Assembly (NCBI GenBank): GCA_031428275.1
Contig: JANPPC010000001.1
Span: 84,904 to 148,903 of the forward strand
Direction: 5' to 3'
DNA from: Pseudobdellovibrio sp031428275
GTDB lineage: Bacteria; Bdellovibrionota; Bdellovibrionia; Bdellovibrionales; Bdellovibrionaceae
Length of the DNA stretch: 64,000 nt
Shown here: positions 25,769 to 34,689 of the stretch, one piece after another
Layout: each line of letters starts with the position of its first letter
Numbering within the stretch: position 1 is the stretch's first letter
Program-made: the position numbers and the translations under genes
Notes under the pieces: generated by a model
Told to the model about the DNA's origin: nothing
Seen by the model: the letters and a program-made list of their open reading frames with translations, nothing else
Database searches by the model: none

Positions 25769-27805
25769 CTATTGAATTTTAGCCACCGAAGATTTCTCAT
25801 CTTTTTCAGGAACAATTAATAACCAAGGGCGAGTTAAAATTAGTCGGATTCCCCAGCGTAATAATCTCATAAACGAAGAGAACCGAACTTTTGATGAAGC
25901 CGAAGCTACTAGAAAAGCTAAAGAGAAACTGACGCTGATATTGATGATTCCAATAACAAAAATACCTATCAAAGAATTGGCTAGATCCCACCCTGAAACA
26001 CCTATTTTAAGCGCTTGGGGCAGCGAGCTCGCAAAAGCACCCGTCGCCAGCGTAACGTGCCGAACTTCAATCGGAATACCGAAAAACTTTATGATTTGCG
26101 GTAGCAGGCCCAGTAGAAAGCCTAATGAAATATTGGCAGCTAAAGAATTTGAATTTTTTCCTACAAAATCAGCTAGCGAATGAGCGCGATTTGTTCCAAA
26201 TGTTTTGTGCAAAAATTCACTGTTCATCATTCGATTCGTCAAGCGTGTTGTGATGACCCAGTTTTCAAACCAACCAGCAATCAAACTAGCAAAAAAAAGT
26301 AAAAAACCCGTAAACACAGCAAACAAAGCGGATGGGCCTAAAATATTAGTTGAAAAGAAAGTGGTCATGACTTCTTCATCAGTTAATATTGCGTGCCCCG
26401 AAGTTAGCGCTAACCACGAGACCAGTAAGCAAATCGGAAAAACCGAACTTAAGTTACCTAGCACTGCGATAAACTGGGTGCGCAGAAGGGCAACGATTGA
26501 TCGTCGGGCTTCTGTAATAGATTTTGTTAAGGCCGAAGCAATAAATGGAGCCGTCGCTGAAGGCTGCTTCGTAGCTAAAGTCCAGCCTAAGATCTGAATA
26601 AGCAAAAAGCTTCCCGAGTAATTAAGACTATCGGTAAAGCCTTTGATAAAACCGGTAAGGTGAACTTTCGTTGCGAATATTTTAATGAATACGGTCAAGG
26701 CCGTAATCATTCCGCCGCCCATAGCAGCCCTAAACATCTTTCGAAATTCTGACCAAGTGAATGTAACATAATGCTCGCCTAAATGAGAATTGGCCTGAAC
26801 AATTCGCTCAGTTAATAGCGCAAAGTTCTCTGAAAGAAACGATCGCAAGCTTTTTTGATGATGAACATCTAGAACTAAATTCGAAATAAATAGACGAATT
26901 GCAACGGCATTCGAAGCAACCGGCGTTAAAAAATTCAGTAGAATCCGCAAGCGCCGTAGTTTTCGCTTTTGATTTTCAAACATGTAAACCAGTTCGATCT
27001 TTACTCCGCGGGTGCGCATGCTGTTGTGTAATTGATCAATATTACTTTCAGCTAAATCAATTTGCGTTAAGATACTAAGTGGAACATTAAAATCTAACGT
27101 CTCTTGATGTTTACGTAGAACACTCGTGATATGAAATTCAGGCAACGTCTCGGGTCTCATGGAAAAGTCATTTAACTCGTTTTGTGCTGAAAATACTGTA
27201 CTTAAAATCTGTACGCTTAAGATGTAGCTGGCGGATAGAATATCGGTCGCCAAGCGGTTGTGCAGGACAATTTCATTTTTAAATAAGTTTACTAGCTCAA
27301 TTAAAACGCCTTCTTCAATGAAGTCGATGAATTCACTTTCTTCTTCATTCGGAAAAATTTCATAAACCAAAGTAGCCAGGTCTTCTGATAACGGAGCATT
27401 CGGTAAAACTTTTTCTTGCAGACGATAAATAAAATCTTGCACAAAGCTAGATGAATTAGAAATGCCTACAGTCGAAAACTGAGCAACCGATGAAATTTTA
27501 TACAAAACTTCACTTATGGTTTCGATAAAGTTGTTTTTCCAGTCAGGATTTTTTTCTAAAATAAGAAGTAGATATTTAATACGAACTGTATAGACAGTTT
27601 CTTTTTTTGAATTCTTCTCGTCGGTACTGCGCGGGCGTTGCAACCATTTCATTACGCTTAAAAGCCAAAGAACTTTCTTGAACTCGTTCTGTTTTGCAGT
27701 TTGACGTGATAATAATGAGCTTAAAATATCCAACGTGACCTCGGGTGAATTTAGTTTTGTAGGGTAACGTTTTTTAAAGTGATCACGCAAGGGGTCCGTA
27801 GGCAC
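25769..27805 (-). CDS. 'Site-specific recombinase' (Gcr/SpecificRecomb) family membrane protein
   Basis: This is a 678-residue protein. The N-terminal ~330 residues are helical and soluble-looking. The C-terminal half has six or more transmembrane helices and family-like motifs VYMFENQKRKLRRLRILLNFL, AMGGGMITALTVFIKI and GSFLLIQILGWTLATKQPSATAPF. This matches the family called Gcr after a Neisseria gene, but the topology is that of a membrane protein and no recombinase catalytic site is seen, so the name is probably wrong. The start is a GTG with weak Shine-Dalgarno. Alone on the minus strand between kefC and the RRM gene. Confidence 0.75.
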   Translation of the reverse strand: MPTDPLRDHFKKRYPTKLNSPEVTLDILSSLLSRQTAKQNEFKKVLWLLSVMKWLQRPRSTDEKNSKKETVYTVRIKYLLLILEKNPDWKNNFIETISEVLYKISSVAQFSTVGISNSSSFVQDFIYRLQEKVLPNAPLSEDLATLVYEIFPNEEESEFIDFIEEGVLIELVNLFKNEIVLHNRLATDILSASYILSVQILSTVFSAQNELNDFSMRPETLPEFHITSVLRKHQETLDFNVPLSILTQIDLAESNIDQLHNSMRTRGVKIELVYMFENQKRKLRRLRILLNFLTPVASNAVAIRLFISNLVLDVHHQKSLRSFLSENFALLTERIVQANSHLGEHYVTFTWSEFRKMFRAAMGGGMITALTVFIKIFATKVHLTGFIKGFTDSLNYSGSFLLIQILGWTLATKQPSATAPFIASALTKSITEARRSIVALLRTQFIAVLGNLSSVFPICLLVSWLALTSGHAILTDEEVMTTFFSTNILGPSALFAVFTGFLLFFASLIAGWFENWVITTRLTNRMMNSEFLHKTFGTNRAHSLADFVGKNSNSLAANISLGFLLGLLPQIIKFFGIPIEVRHVTLATGAFASSLPQALKIGVSGWDLANSLIGIFVIGIINISVSFSLAFLVASASSKVRFSSFMRLLRWGIRLILTRPWLLIVPEKDEKSSVAKIQ

Positions 27806-27890
27806 TAAAGACAGGTCAATCCGTATTGATTGTTAAATAAAGATTAAGCTTACGGCATAGGCGTTTGTACGGGCCAGGTCTTGCGTCAGA

Positions 27891-27919
27891 CTTTAAAAGC
27901 AATTAATCAACTTTTAAAG
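27891..27919. promoter_or_regulatory. 9-bp perfect inverted repeat upstream of the RRM gene
   Basis: CTTTAAAAG (27891-27899) and CTTTTAAAG (27911-27919) are exact inverted copies separated by 11 bases, a geometry typical of a dimeric repressor site or a weak RNA hairpin. It lies 166 bases before the RRM start and about 85 bases after the divergent Gcr start. Confidence 0.4.
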
Positions 27920-28048
27920 CGAATCTGTGGATTATTTACCCCTAAAGCCAGCCCCTTAGAATAATCCTACCAATCCCGCAAATGTTAATATAGACTCCTT
28001 TTTGTAAGTGTAATCGCTAGTTTCGAGTCTTCTGGCATTTCGCCTGGT

Positions 28049-28080
28049 CCTCCGAAGCGGCTCCCACAGCCTTTAGGAGG
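28049..28080 (+). promoter_or_regulatory. Nested hairpin that masks the RRM gene's Shine-Dalgarno
   Basis: CCTCC at 28049-28053 is complementary to the Shine-Dalgarno GGAGG at 28076-28080. Inside it GGCT (28059-28062) pairs with AGCC (28068-28071) around a five-base loop. The result is a two-tier stem that would hide the ribosome binding site five bases before the ATG at 28086. A temperature-dependent or protein-regulated switch is inferred; the pairing itself is seen directly. Confidence 0.5.
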
Positions 28081-28085
28081 TATTT

Positions 28086-28406
28086 ATGGGTAAGAAGTTA
28101 TATGTTGGCAATTTGCCATTCTCTGCAACTGAAGAGAACTTAAACGAAACATTCGCAGCATGCGGAACTGTTGATTCTGTTAAGATCATCACTGATCGTG
28201 AAACAGGTCGCAGCAAAGGTTTTGCCTTTGTTGAAATGTCTTCTGATTCAGAAGCACAGACAGCAATCAGCAAATACAATGGCGCTGATTTCGGTGGACG
28301 CGCAATGACTGTTAACGAAGCAAAACCAATGGCTCCTCGTGATAACAATTCACGTGGCGGTGGTTTCGGCGGCGGTGGTGGCGGCGGCGGACGTAACCGT
28401 TACTAG
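28086..28406 (+). CDS. RRM-type RNA-binding protein with glycine-rich tail
   Basis: This 106-residue protein has a single RRM: RNP2 LYVGNL (residues 5-10) and RNP1 KGFAFVEM (residues 44-51), with the aromatic residues needed for RNA stacking. The tail from ~85 is RGGGFGGGGGGGGRNRY, an RGG-like low-complexity segment. Such small proteins (Rbp type) act as RNA chaperones, often cold-inducible in cyanobacteria. The Shine-Dalgarno AGGAGG is perfect but lies in a predicted hairpin. A strong terminator follows at 28481, so it is a single-gene unit. Confidence 0.94.
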   Translation: MGKKLYVGNLPFSATEENLNETFAACGTVDSVKIITDRETGRSKGFAFVEMSSDSEAQTAISKYNGADFGGRAMTVNEAKPMAPRDNNSRGGGFGGGGGGGGRNRY

Positions 28407-28480
28407 TTGCTACGTATAGCCCAGGTGGCTTAGGCCATTTGTAACTATCAAAATTTAAAATTCTAAATTTAAACTTAAAA

Positions 28481-28506
28481 ACCGATTCGAAAGAATCGGT
28501 TTTTTT
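28481..28506 (+). terminator. Intrinsic terminator of the RRM gene
   Basis: ACCGATTC (28481-28488), a GAAA tetraloop and GAATCGGT (28493-28500) form a perfect 8-bp stem followed by TTTTTT. The A-run before the stem makes it partly bidirectional. Confidence 0.9.
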
Positions 28507-28684
28507 GTTTTGTGACGTTCACTTCTATGTTCTTAAAATAATATCGTTGAAATAAATCAGCCGCCGTCAATTGTCTATCTGTCAAAATCTTGGACACGTG
28601 TTTGAATCGTCTAAGTCTAAGTGCACTCTGAAAGATGGAACACATTTAGCTACACTAGGGCTTTACCATTCAAGAGGGCGGCTC

Positions 28685-30082
28685 ATGGCTAATCGTGCTT
28701 TATTAAATATTAATCGAACTTTTTTAGCCTTTTTGCTTTCGTTTGCAATTGCCCCCAGCTTCGCCAAAGCTCAGGCCGACGAGGCACCTAGAACTGGCGC
28801 TGACTTTTATAAATGTATGAGCATGAATATTGGTTCCGAAAACACGAATTGGTCTATGTTTATATCGAAGTCAGTGCCTGAAGAGATCAATGCCCAGATG
28901 ACGGTAGATGAAATTCTTGAGTCGATGACGGTTCAAAAAGAGATCGAAAAAATTGTGGTTGATGTCGCTCAGCAAAATATTGCGAGATTCGTGGGAACTT
29001 CGTTTTCTTCAATCAGAGTTAAAAAAGAATATAACTTCGTTACAGAATTTACGCACTCGGTTCGTTTGTTTACACGCCACTTAAAAATGCGTTTAAGCCA
29101 GATTAAACGAAAAAACGGCGCTAAGCCGATCAGCTTTCAAATCGTCTTTTCACCCAAGGTAAGTGAAACTTTGTTAGATCGCCGAAATGACGGTGAAGTT
29201 CCACGCTTATCAATTTATCCGACTGATCGTTTTGTTATTATGCAACAAATGCCAGACTCAGACGCTGTGCCAATTAGCTTTGAAAACCGTATTCAGCGCA
29301 CGTCGACAGAAGGTATTAATCTTTTAGCTAGCAAATCTTTAGCTTGTGGTAGTTCGAATCCCTATCTAGTTGCTGCTATGATTGGTTTGACGATCAGTCC
29401 CGAAACAGAAAGCTCGTCTTTTAAAGCGCAGTTGGTTGTTGGAATGCCTATGGGAATTACGATGCCATTCATTCAAGAAAACGATCAAATTCGTTTCACT
29501 TCGGTCGTAATGCCTAAAAAAGTTAATGATCAGGCAGACATTAATAAAATTTATGATATTTCAGAGTTTCCCATGGCATTCGTTAATCTTTCGGGAACCT
29601 TGGCGGCGCCTCAGGTTCCTCTATTGGTGCGTTTCGGAGGTATCGGTACTTTTGGCCAAAATGGTTTCGAACGAACTTCGGGTGAAATTTTACGGTCGCA
29701 AGTGCCGCGCTTGAGAGGCACACCTGTTGGTAAAATTAAAAATATGCTGAGCGTTGATTTTAGTATTTATAACATCGCAGCAATGATCGATTATGCAAAG
29801 TATGCAACCAACGATGCGCTAGAGATAAAAGAATTGAATTTGTATATTTCGGCTGGGGTGAATGCATTAGCTGAAGTCAAATTTGGAATGTTCAATAAAA
29901 AAGAAATAGATGATCAGTTCAAATCTGAAATTAATAAAACAATTAAAACTATGATCGAACAACAAACAAAAGATCTTAAAGAAAAAGTCGTTAACAAAAT
30001 AGCTGAAGATACTCAGATTAAAAACTCCGAAGTTGAAGAATTGCTGAAATCAATTTTTCTAGCTATAAAAGAAAAAAAATAG
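28685..30082 (+). CDS. Secreted protein of unknown function, partner of a secreted PLD
   Basis: The protein has about 465 residues from the ATG at 28685, which has AGAGGG upstream and begins a normal signal peptide (NRTFLAFLLSFAIAPSFAKAQA, cleaved near residue 30). The frame extends 38 codons further up to a TTG, but that would bury the signal peptide. The mature region has no cysteine pattern or motif that I recognise and ends with a helical, charged coiled-coil-like tail (NKTIKTMIEQQTKDLKEK). Seven bases separate it from the PLD gene, so the two are one operon. Periplasmic or exported. Confidence 0.68.
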   Translation: MANRALLNINRTFLAFLLSFAIAPSFAKAQADEAPRTGADFYKCMSMNIGSENTNWSMFISKSVPEEINAQMTVDEILESMTVQKEIEKIVVDVAQQNIARFVGTSFSSIRVKKEYNFVTEFTHSVRLFTRHLKMRLSQIKRKNGAKPISFQIVFSPKVSETLLDRRNDGEVPRLSIYPTDRFVIMQQMPDSDAVPISFENRIQRTSTEGINLLASKSLACGSSNPYLVAAMIGLTISPETESSSFKAQLVVGMPMGITMPFIQENDQIRFTSVVMPKKVNDQADINKIYDISEFPMAFVNLSGTLAAPQVPLLVRFGGIGTFGQNGFERTSGEILRSQVPRLRGTPVGKIKNMLSVDFSIYNIAAMIDYAKYATNDALEIKELNLYISAGVNALAEVKFGMFNKKEIDDQFKSEINKTIKTMIEQQTKDLKEKVVNKIAEDTQIKNSEVEELLKSIFLAIKEKK

Positions 30083-30089
30083 GTTAAAA

Positions 30090-32468
30090 ATGAAAACTTT
30101 ATCTGCTATAGCGATAACTATTCTATTTTCGATCGGTGCATTTGCTCAAACAGTGCCGACTTATGATATCTCTATGCCGTTATTGCTTCGAGAAAAATTC
30201 TATACCTCGTTTATTGAAACGCAAAAAAACTTCAATTCGATAGAAAAAAACGAAGCATTAAAAATGTGGAAAGAATTGCAAAATAAACAGACGCCAAAAT
30301 TTAATTACTTTCTTAATAAAAAATTAAAGCCTTATATTAAATCACAGTTAATCATCGACTGGTACGCTCATTACCAGATGACTGGGCAGACACAGAAATC
30401 AGCTGAAGTTCTTTCGTCTTACTTTTATTCTTTGGCTGCCTTCCTATGGGAATATTCCGAAAATCCGCGCATCAGCGAAGCTTCTCGTGAAAAGACGGCG
30501 GCTCAATCTGCGGTAGCTTTAGCTTTTCAATCGGCTCAGCAAGCTGAGACTTGTCTTTATCGAAAAACAGCTGCAGCCGGAAAAAGTTTCGAGGCGCTGT
30601 CGACAATTTTAAATGAATGTGCGCAGGCCAACGCGGGAATTATTCAAATGCTTCAGCTAGCGTCACAGCTGATGAACACTCGTGGTTATTCAGGCCCGAA
30701 TCAAGTTTTAAGTCTGACCGGTTTTACGCCCGGTAATAAGGTCGAACAGATCACGCAGAATAACTATGAAGCTGAATTTATTCATTACATGGCGCCAATG
30801 ACAAGTACGGTGCAAAAGCTTTATGGCAATATGAAAGTAAGCGACTTTAAAGCTCGTATGGTAACGCGTGCTGCCGCTCTGACCAGTTCATTTACAGTTG
30901 AGGAAGGTTTTCCTTTAAAACCCTCTGACCACTTAAATTGGATTTTAACAAAGAAAGATGGGCAAAAAAATATTTACGGATCAATTTTTAAATCGATCGA
31001 AAATGCGCAGCAGACAGTTTTCATAGATGTCTTCTTTTTGGGTGGCTCGGTTGGCGCAAGTCTAGCAAAACATTTAATCGAGCAGGTTCAAAAAAAACCT
31101 AATTTATGGGTTTATATTATCAACGATCGATTTAATCCGCTAGCTTACGAACTTGAAATGGCCCCGGTCTATAACTATTTACGTGCGTATTCAGAAAAAT
31201 TTCCGGAAGATCGTTTGATGATAATGACTCCGCGAATTGACTTAAAGCGGACCGCTTTTCCGCCAATCGCTGAAGCCATTATTAATGATCAAAGTTTGAA
31301 ATATATTTTGTCGGATCGCTCTCAGGAAGATCTGAAGCTTCAATTAGGTTTTTATCCAAAAGGGAAATCGGATCACTCTAAGGTTATGGTTATCGATGGA
31401 AAAAATAAAATAGGTGGAACTGCCTATGTCGGCTCAAAAAACTTTACTGATTCAAGCGGTGCCGTTGCTTACGATGAAGTTACCAAGATAGAAGGGCCTG
31501 CAGTTCCGATTATTTTAGACAGTTACTACTATGATTTATTAGAAGCCCTCAAAGAAGCTTCGCGCCTCGCTCCAGAATACGTATCGGATCTATTAAAGAA
31601 GAATGCGAAAGCAAGTATTGCGCAGCTTTTAGCACCGATTGATATTTTGAATCGTTATGCCGATCGATCAACTGTCGATTTTAAATGGCCCATGCTAGGT
31701 CACGCGACTATTTCTATAGGCGAAAATAATGTTTATGGAACAATCCGGACTGCGCTACCGCAGGACATTGCTCTTATCAATACCGCTGAAAAACAAATTA
31801 TTATCAGCGATCAATATCTGTATGATCCACTTTTTCTTCGCGCGCTGATCGAAAAAATTCAGAAAAATCAAAATTTAAAGGTATACATTATGTTAGCTGC
31901 TATGGAAGATCAGCTGGACTCAGCAAAAAAATTCGCTCATATTCCGAACATTAGTTATATTGATACCTTAAAAGCCACCGGCCAAGTTAAAGCAAAATGG
32001 AAAAAGATCCCCGAAGTTGAATTAGTGGCGTTAAAAGAAGTCAGTCAGAAATATGGTGTTAAGTTGGCCCATGACTATCATTTGAAGTCGATTTCGGTAG
32101 ACGGCGTAACAGCAGATCAAGCTGGACTTTGTCGTCAACGTTTTCAAAGTACAAAAGAATTGATTAACACAATGATTAAAATTCCGGCGCTCGTTTCGGG
32201 ATCGGCTAACAAAGATGTTCTAACTATGACTGGCGGATTTCGTGAATTTCAGGTTGTGGTTTATGATCGCGAAGCAACGATCGCTCATGATTGCCTTTTT
32301 TGGGAACGATTTAATGACGCAGATCAGTCAAAAGAAATTCGCAATGAAACAATGAATCTGCCAACCGAGCTAATTAAAGCAGGAATTGACGAAAAAATGT
32401 TTAACCAGATCATCCGCAATGCGATCAATATCTCTTACGGAACGATCACTGGCTATTTCGTCGACTAG
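30090..32468 (+). CDS. Secreted phospholipase D superfamily protein
   Basis: This is a 792-residue protein with a signal peptide (cleavage at AFA-QTV, residue 19). Two HKD motifs are present: H429-x-K431-x4-D436, with YVGSKNFTDSSG after it, and H664-x-K666-x4-D671, with SGSANKD after it. The N-terminal ~260 residues are helical and unlike standard cardiolipin synthases. The protein is therefore likely a periplasmic or exported phosphodiesterase acting on phospholipid or nucleic acid. It is coupled to the upstream secreted protein. Its stop codon shares the CTAG palindrome with the stop of the convergent ABC-F gene. Confidence 0.83.
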   Translation: MKTLSAIAITILFSIGAFAQTVPTYDISMPLLLREKFYTSFIETQKNFNSIEKNEALKMWKELQNKQTPKFNYFLNKKLKPYIKSQLIIDWYAHYQMTGQTQKSAEVLSSYFYSLAAFLWEYSENPRISEASREKTAAQSAVALAFQSAQQAETCLYRKTAAAGKSFEALSTILNECAQANAGIIQMLQLASQLMNTRGYSGPNQVLSLTGFTPGNKVEQITQNNYEAEFIHYMAPMTSTVQKLYGNMKVSDFKARMVTRAAALTSSFTVEEGFPLKPSDHLNWILTKKDGQKNIYGSIFKSIENAQQTVFIDVFFLGGSVGASLAKHLIEQVQKKPNLWVYIINDRFNPLAYELEMAPVYNYLRAYSEKFPEDRLMIMTPRIDLKRTAFPPIAEAIINDQSLKYILSDRSQEDLKLQLGFYPKGKSDHSKVMVIDGKNKIGGTAYVGSKNFTDSSGAVAYDEVTKIEGPAVPIILDSYYYDLLEALKEASRLAPEYVSDLLKKNAKASIAQLLAPIDILNRYADRSTVDFKWPMLGHATISIGENNVYGTIRTALPQDIALINTAEKQIIISDQYLYDPLFLRALIEKIQKNQNLKVYIMLAAMEDQLDSAKKFAHIPNISYIDTLKATGQVKAKWKKIPEVELVALKEVSQKYGVKLAHDYHLKSISVDGVTADQAGLCRQRFQSTKELINTMIKIPALVSGSANKDVLTMTGGFREFQVVVYDREATIAHDCLFWERFNDADQSKEIRNETMNLPTELIKAGIDEKMFNQIIRNAINISYGTITGYFVD

Positions 32469-34060
32469 TGCTTAGGTTTTTTATATTCGATATACTCATC
32501 GTAAGTTGAGTAACGATCGTCAGCGATTCCGCCGTCTAGTTCGATGATACGGTTTGCAACCGTTTGCACAAATTCGTGATCGTGCGATGTGAAGATCACA
32601 GTGCCTTTGAAGCGCTTTATGCCTTCATTCACAGCCGTTATGCTTTCTAAATCCAAATGCGAAGTGGGTCCATCAAGTAGTAAAACATTGGCCCCTGACA
32701 ACATCATTTTTGAAAGCATGCAGCGAACTTTTTCACCGCCGGACAATACGTTCGACATTTTTAAGGCCTCATTGCCGCCGAATAACATTTTACCCAAGAA
32801 ACCACGGATAAATGTTTCTTCTTTTTTATCAGAGTACTGGCGTAACCAATCGACTAAAGACATAGGATCTGTGTTGAAGTACTTACTGTTATCAGTCGGC
32901 ATGTAGCTTTGAATCGTCGTAATTCCCCACTGGTATGTACCCGAATCGGCTTTCATTTCCCCTGAAAGTATATCCATCAAAACCGTTTTAGCTTGATCAC
33001 TACGGCCCAATAGAACAACTTTATCGCCATTTTTAAGCGAGAAACTAATATCTTTCAAAATGACTTCGCCGTTAATGGTTTTTGAAAGATTTTTTACTGT
33101 TAAAATATCTTGGCCGGCTTCACGAATTGATTCGAAACCGATGAAAGGTTTTTTACGAGATGAAAGCGGCATTTCGTTAAACGTGATTTTTTCTAGTTGT
33201 TTTGCTCGAGACGATGCCTGTTTTGATTTTGATGCATTGGCGCTGAAGCGCTGAATGAATGCTTTTAGATCTTCGGCTTTATCAGAGCTTTTCTTGTTTT
33301 GGTCAGATAGTAAACGTTGGTTTAATTCGCTGGCCTGTAACCAGAAATCATAGTTACCAGTGAAAGTCGTCACTTTACCAAAATCGATATCTGCGATATG
33401 CGTGCAGACACGGTTTAAAAAATACCGATCATGTGATACGACGACGACCGTATTGTTAAAATTCGCAAGAAATTCTTCTAACCACTGAATTGCGTAAATA
33501 TCCAGGTGATTCGTTGGCTCATCCAGTAGTAAAACATCCGGTTGCCCGAAAAGTGCTTGGGCTAAAAGTACTTTTACTTTTTCTCCACCAGTCAGTTCAC
33601 TCATTAATTTGTTATGTAAATCTTCGCCAATACTTAGGCCGGCTAACATTGTTCCGGCTTCAGCTTCTGCTTCCCAGCCGTTCAATTCAGCGAAAGCCAT
33701 TTCTAATTCTGAAGCACGTTCGCCATCGGCGTCAGAAAAATTAGGGTTCGCGTATAATTTCTCTTTTTCTTCCATGATCTTAAATAATTTTTCGTTACCC
33801 ATCATAACCGTTTTTAAAACGGTTACATTGTCGAACGCGAAATGATCCTGTTTTAAAACTGATAAGCGTTGATTAGCATTCATGATGATTTCACCCGTGT
33901 TGGGTTCGATCTCTTTGGCTAATATTTTTAAGAAAGTTGATTTGCCCGCACCGTTGGCGCCGATAAGACCGTAGCAGTTGCCCGGAGTGAATTTAACGTT
34001 CACTTCTTCAAAAAGTTTGCGGCCACCAAAACGTAAACTAACATTACTTGTACTGATCAT
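32465..34060 (-). CDS. ABC-F family ATPase (YbiT-like)
   Basis: This is a 531-residue protein with two ATP-binding cassettes and no membrane domain. The first has Walker A GANGAGKST and signature LTGGEKVKVLLAQAL; the second has a degenerate Walker A (GRSDQAKT) and signature LSGGEKVRCML. The ~80-residue linker between them is the ABC-F hallmark. Size and the variant second Walker A resemble YbiT-type proteins, which act on ribosome function. GAGGA precedes the ATG within a short hairpin (34069-34080). Confidence 0.9.
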   Translation of the reverse strand: MISTSNVSLRFGGRKLFEEVNVKFTPGNCYGLIGANGAGKSTFLKILAKEIEPNTGEIIMNANQRLSVLKQDHFAFDNVTVLKTVMMGNEKLFKIMEEKEKLYANPNFSDADGERASELEMAFAELNGWEAEAEAGTMLAGLSIGEDLHNKLMSELTGGEKVKVLLAQALFGQPDVLLLDEPTNHLDIYAIQWLEEFLANFNNTVVVVSHDRYFLNRVCTHIADIDFGKVTTFTGNYDFWLQASELNQRLLSDQNKKSSDKAEDLKAFIQRFSANASKSKQASSRAKQLEKITFNEMPLSSRKKPFIGFESIREAGQDILTVKNLSKTINGEVILKDISFSLKNGDKVVLLGRSDQAKTVLMDILSGEMKADSGTYQWGITTIQSYMPTDNSKYFNTDPMSLVDWLRQYSDKKEETFIRGFLGKMLFGGNEALKMSNVLSGGEKVRCMLSKMMLSGANVLLLDGPTSHLDLESITAVNEGIKRFKGTVIFTSHDHEFVQTVANRIIELDGGIADDRYSTYDEYIEYKKPKH

Positions 34061-34068
34061 TTTTACAT

Positions 34069-34080
34069 CCTCAAAAGAGG
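34069..34080 (-). promoter_or_regulatory. Short hairpin over the ABC-F Shine-Dalgarno
   Basis: On the minus strand CCTC-TTTT-GAGG places the Shine-Dalgarno GAGG in the 3' arm of a 4-bp stem, eight bases before the ATG. The stem is short, so any effect would be modest. Confidence 0.25.
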
Positions 34081-34121
34081 CCCATATCTACTGTGAATGA
34101 GCCAAAATATCAAGGCTAGCA

Positions 34122-34601
34122 CTATGATAAAGATATTATTTCATACTCGCGGGTTTTGTCGCCAGCCACGAAGGTAACCAGGTCGCCCGCGCTTTTGCCA
34201 ATCAGCATACGGCCTAAGGGGCTTTCTGGGGTTATAACTTGGATAGATTGCCCTTCAAATTGGGTGGTTTGCCCTCCACCTTTGGGCATTATTAAAACGA
34301 AGCTTGTTTTGTCGTTTAATAAGACTTCGACTAATGCGGTATTGGCAATTACGCAGCCCTCTGTAAAATCTTTAATTTTGAAGTTTTCGAAGACTATAAG
34401 AACGTCTTTCATCTCAGCCACCCGAATAGCTTGGGCCCCGGCCAAATACGAAGCTTCAAGGCCGCGGGTGTCATACTTGTTCTCAGCTTTATTTTCTTCG
34501 TGGGTGGCGATGTCGTAAGTATTCTTAGCCGCTTCAGTAATCGCCGCTAATTCTAGCGAAATTTGGGTTTTAAAATGTTCGAATAGCTTTTTCTTATCCA
34601 C
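34122..34601 (-). CDS. GreA/GreB-family transcription factor
   Basis: This 159-residue protein has an N-terminal helical hairpin (residues ~1-75) with NKAENKYDTRGLEASYLAG at the tip, which supplies acidic residues, and a C-terminal FKBP-like domain ending VITPESPLGRMLIGKSAGDLVTF. The latter is the conserved GreA/B 'SPLGxALLGKxxGD' motif. It likely acts in the RNA polymerase secondary channel. The start is a GTG with GAGGA upstream. Divergent from the DTW gene. It differs enough from canonical GreA that a paralogue role is likely. Confidence 0.85.
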   Translation of the reverse strand: MDKKKLFEHFKTQISLELAAITEAAKNTYDIATHEENKAENKYDTRGLEASYLAGAQAIRVAEMKDVLIVFENFKIKDFTEGCVIANTALVEVLLNDKTSFVLIMPKGGGQTTQFEGQSIQVITPESPLGRMLIGKSAGDLVTFVAGDKTREYEIISLS

Positions 34602-34689
34602 AAATCCTCAAAATCTGAACCACGAAGTCTAGTTTCTGTTTACGAAGTCTCACCAAAATTATTTTAACCATATAAACTGAACCGGCTGT

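Noticed and set aside
25769..27805. Treating the Gcr-family gene as a mobile-element recombinase
   Set aside because: There is no catalytic pattern, no attachment-site repeats and no cargo genes around it.
28571..28684. 38-codon N-terminal extension of the secreted protein gene
   Set aside because: It starts at TTG without a ribosome site and would place polar sequence before a normal signal peptide; ATG 28685 with AGAGGG is preferred.
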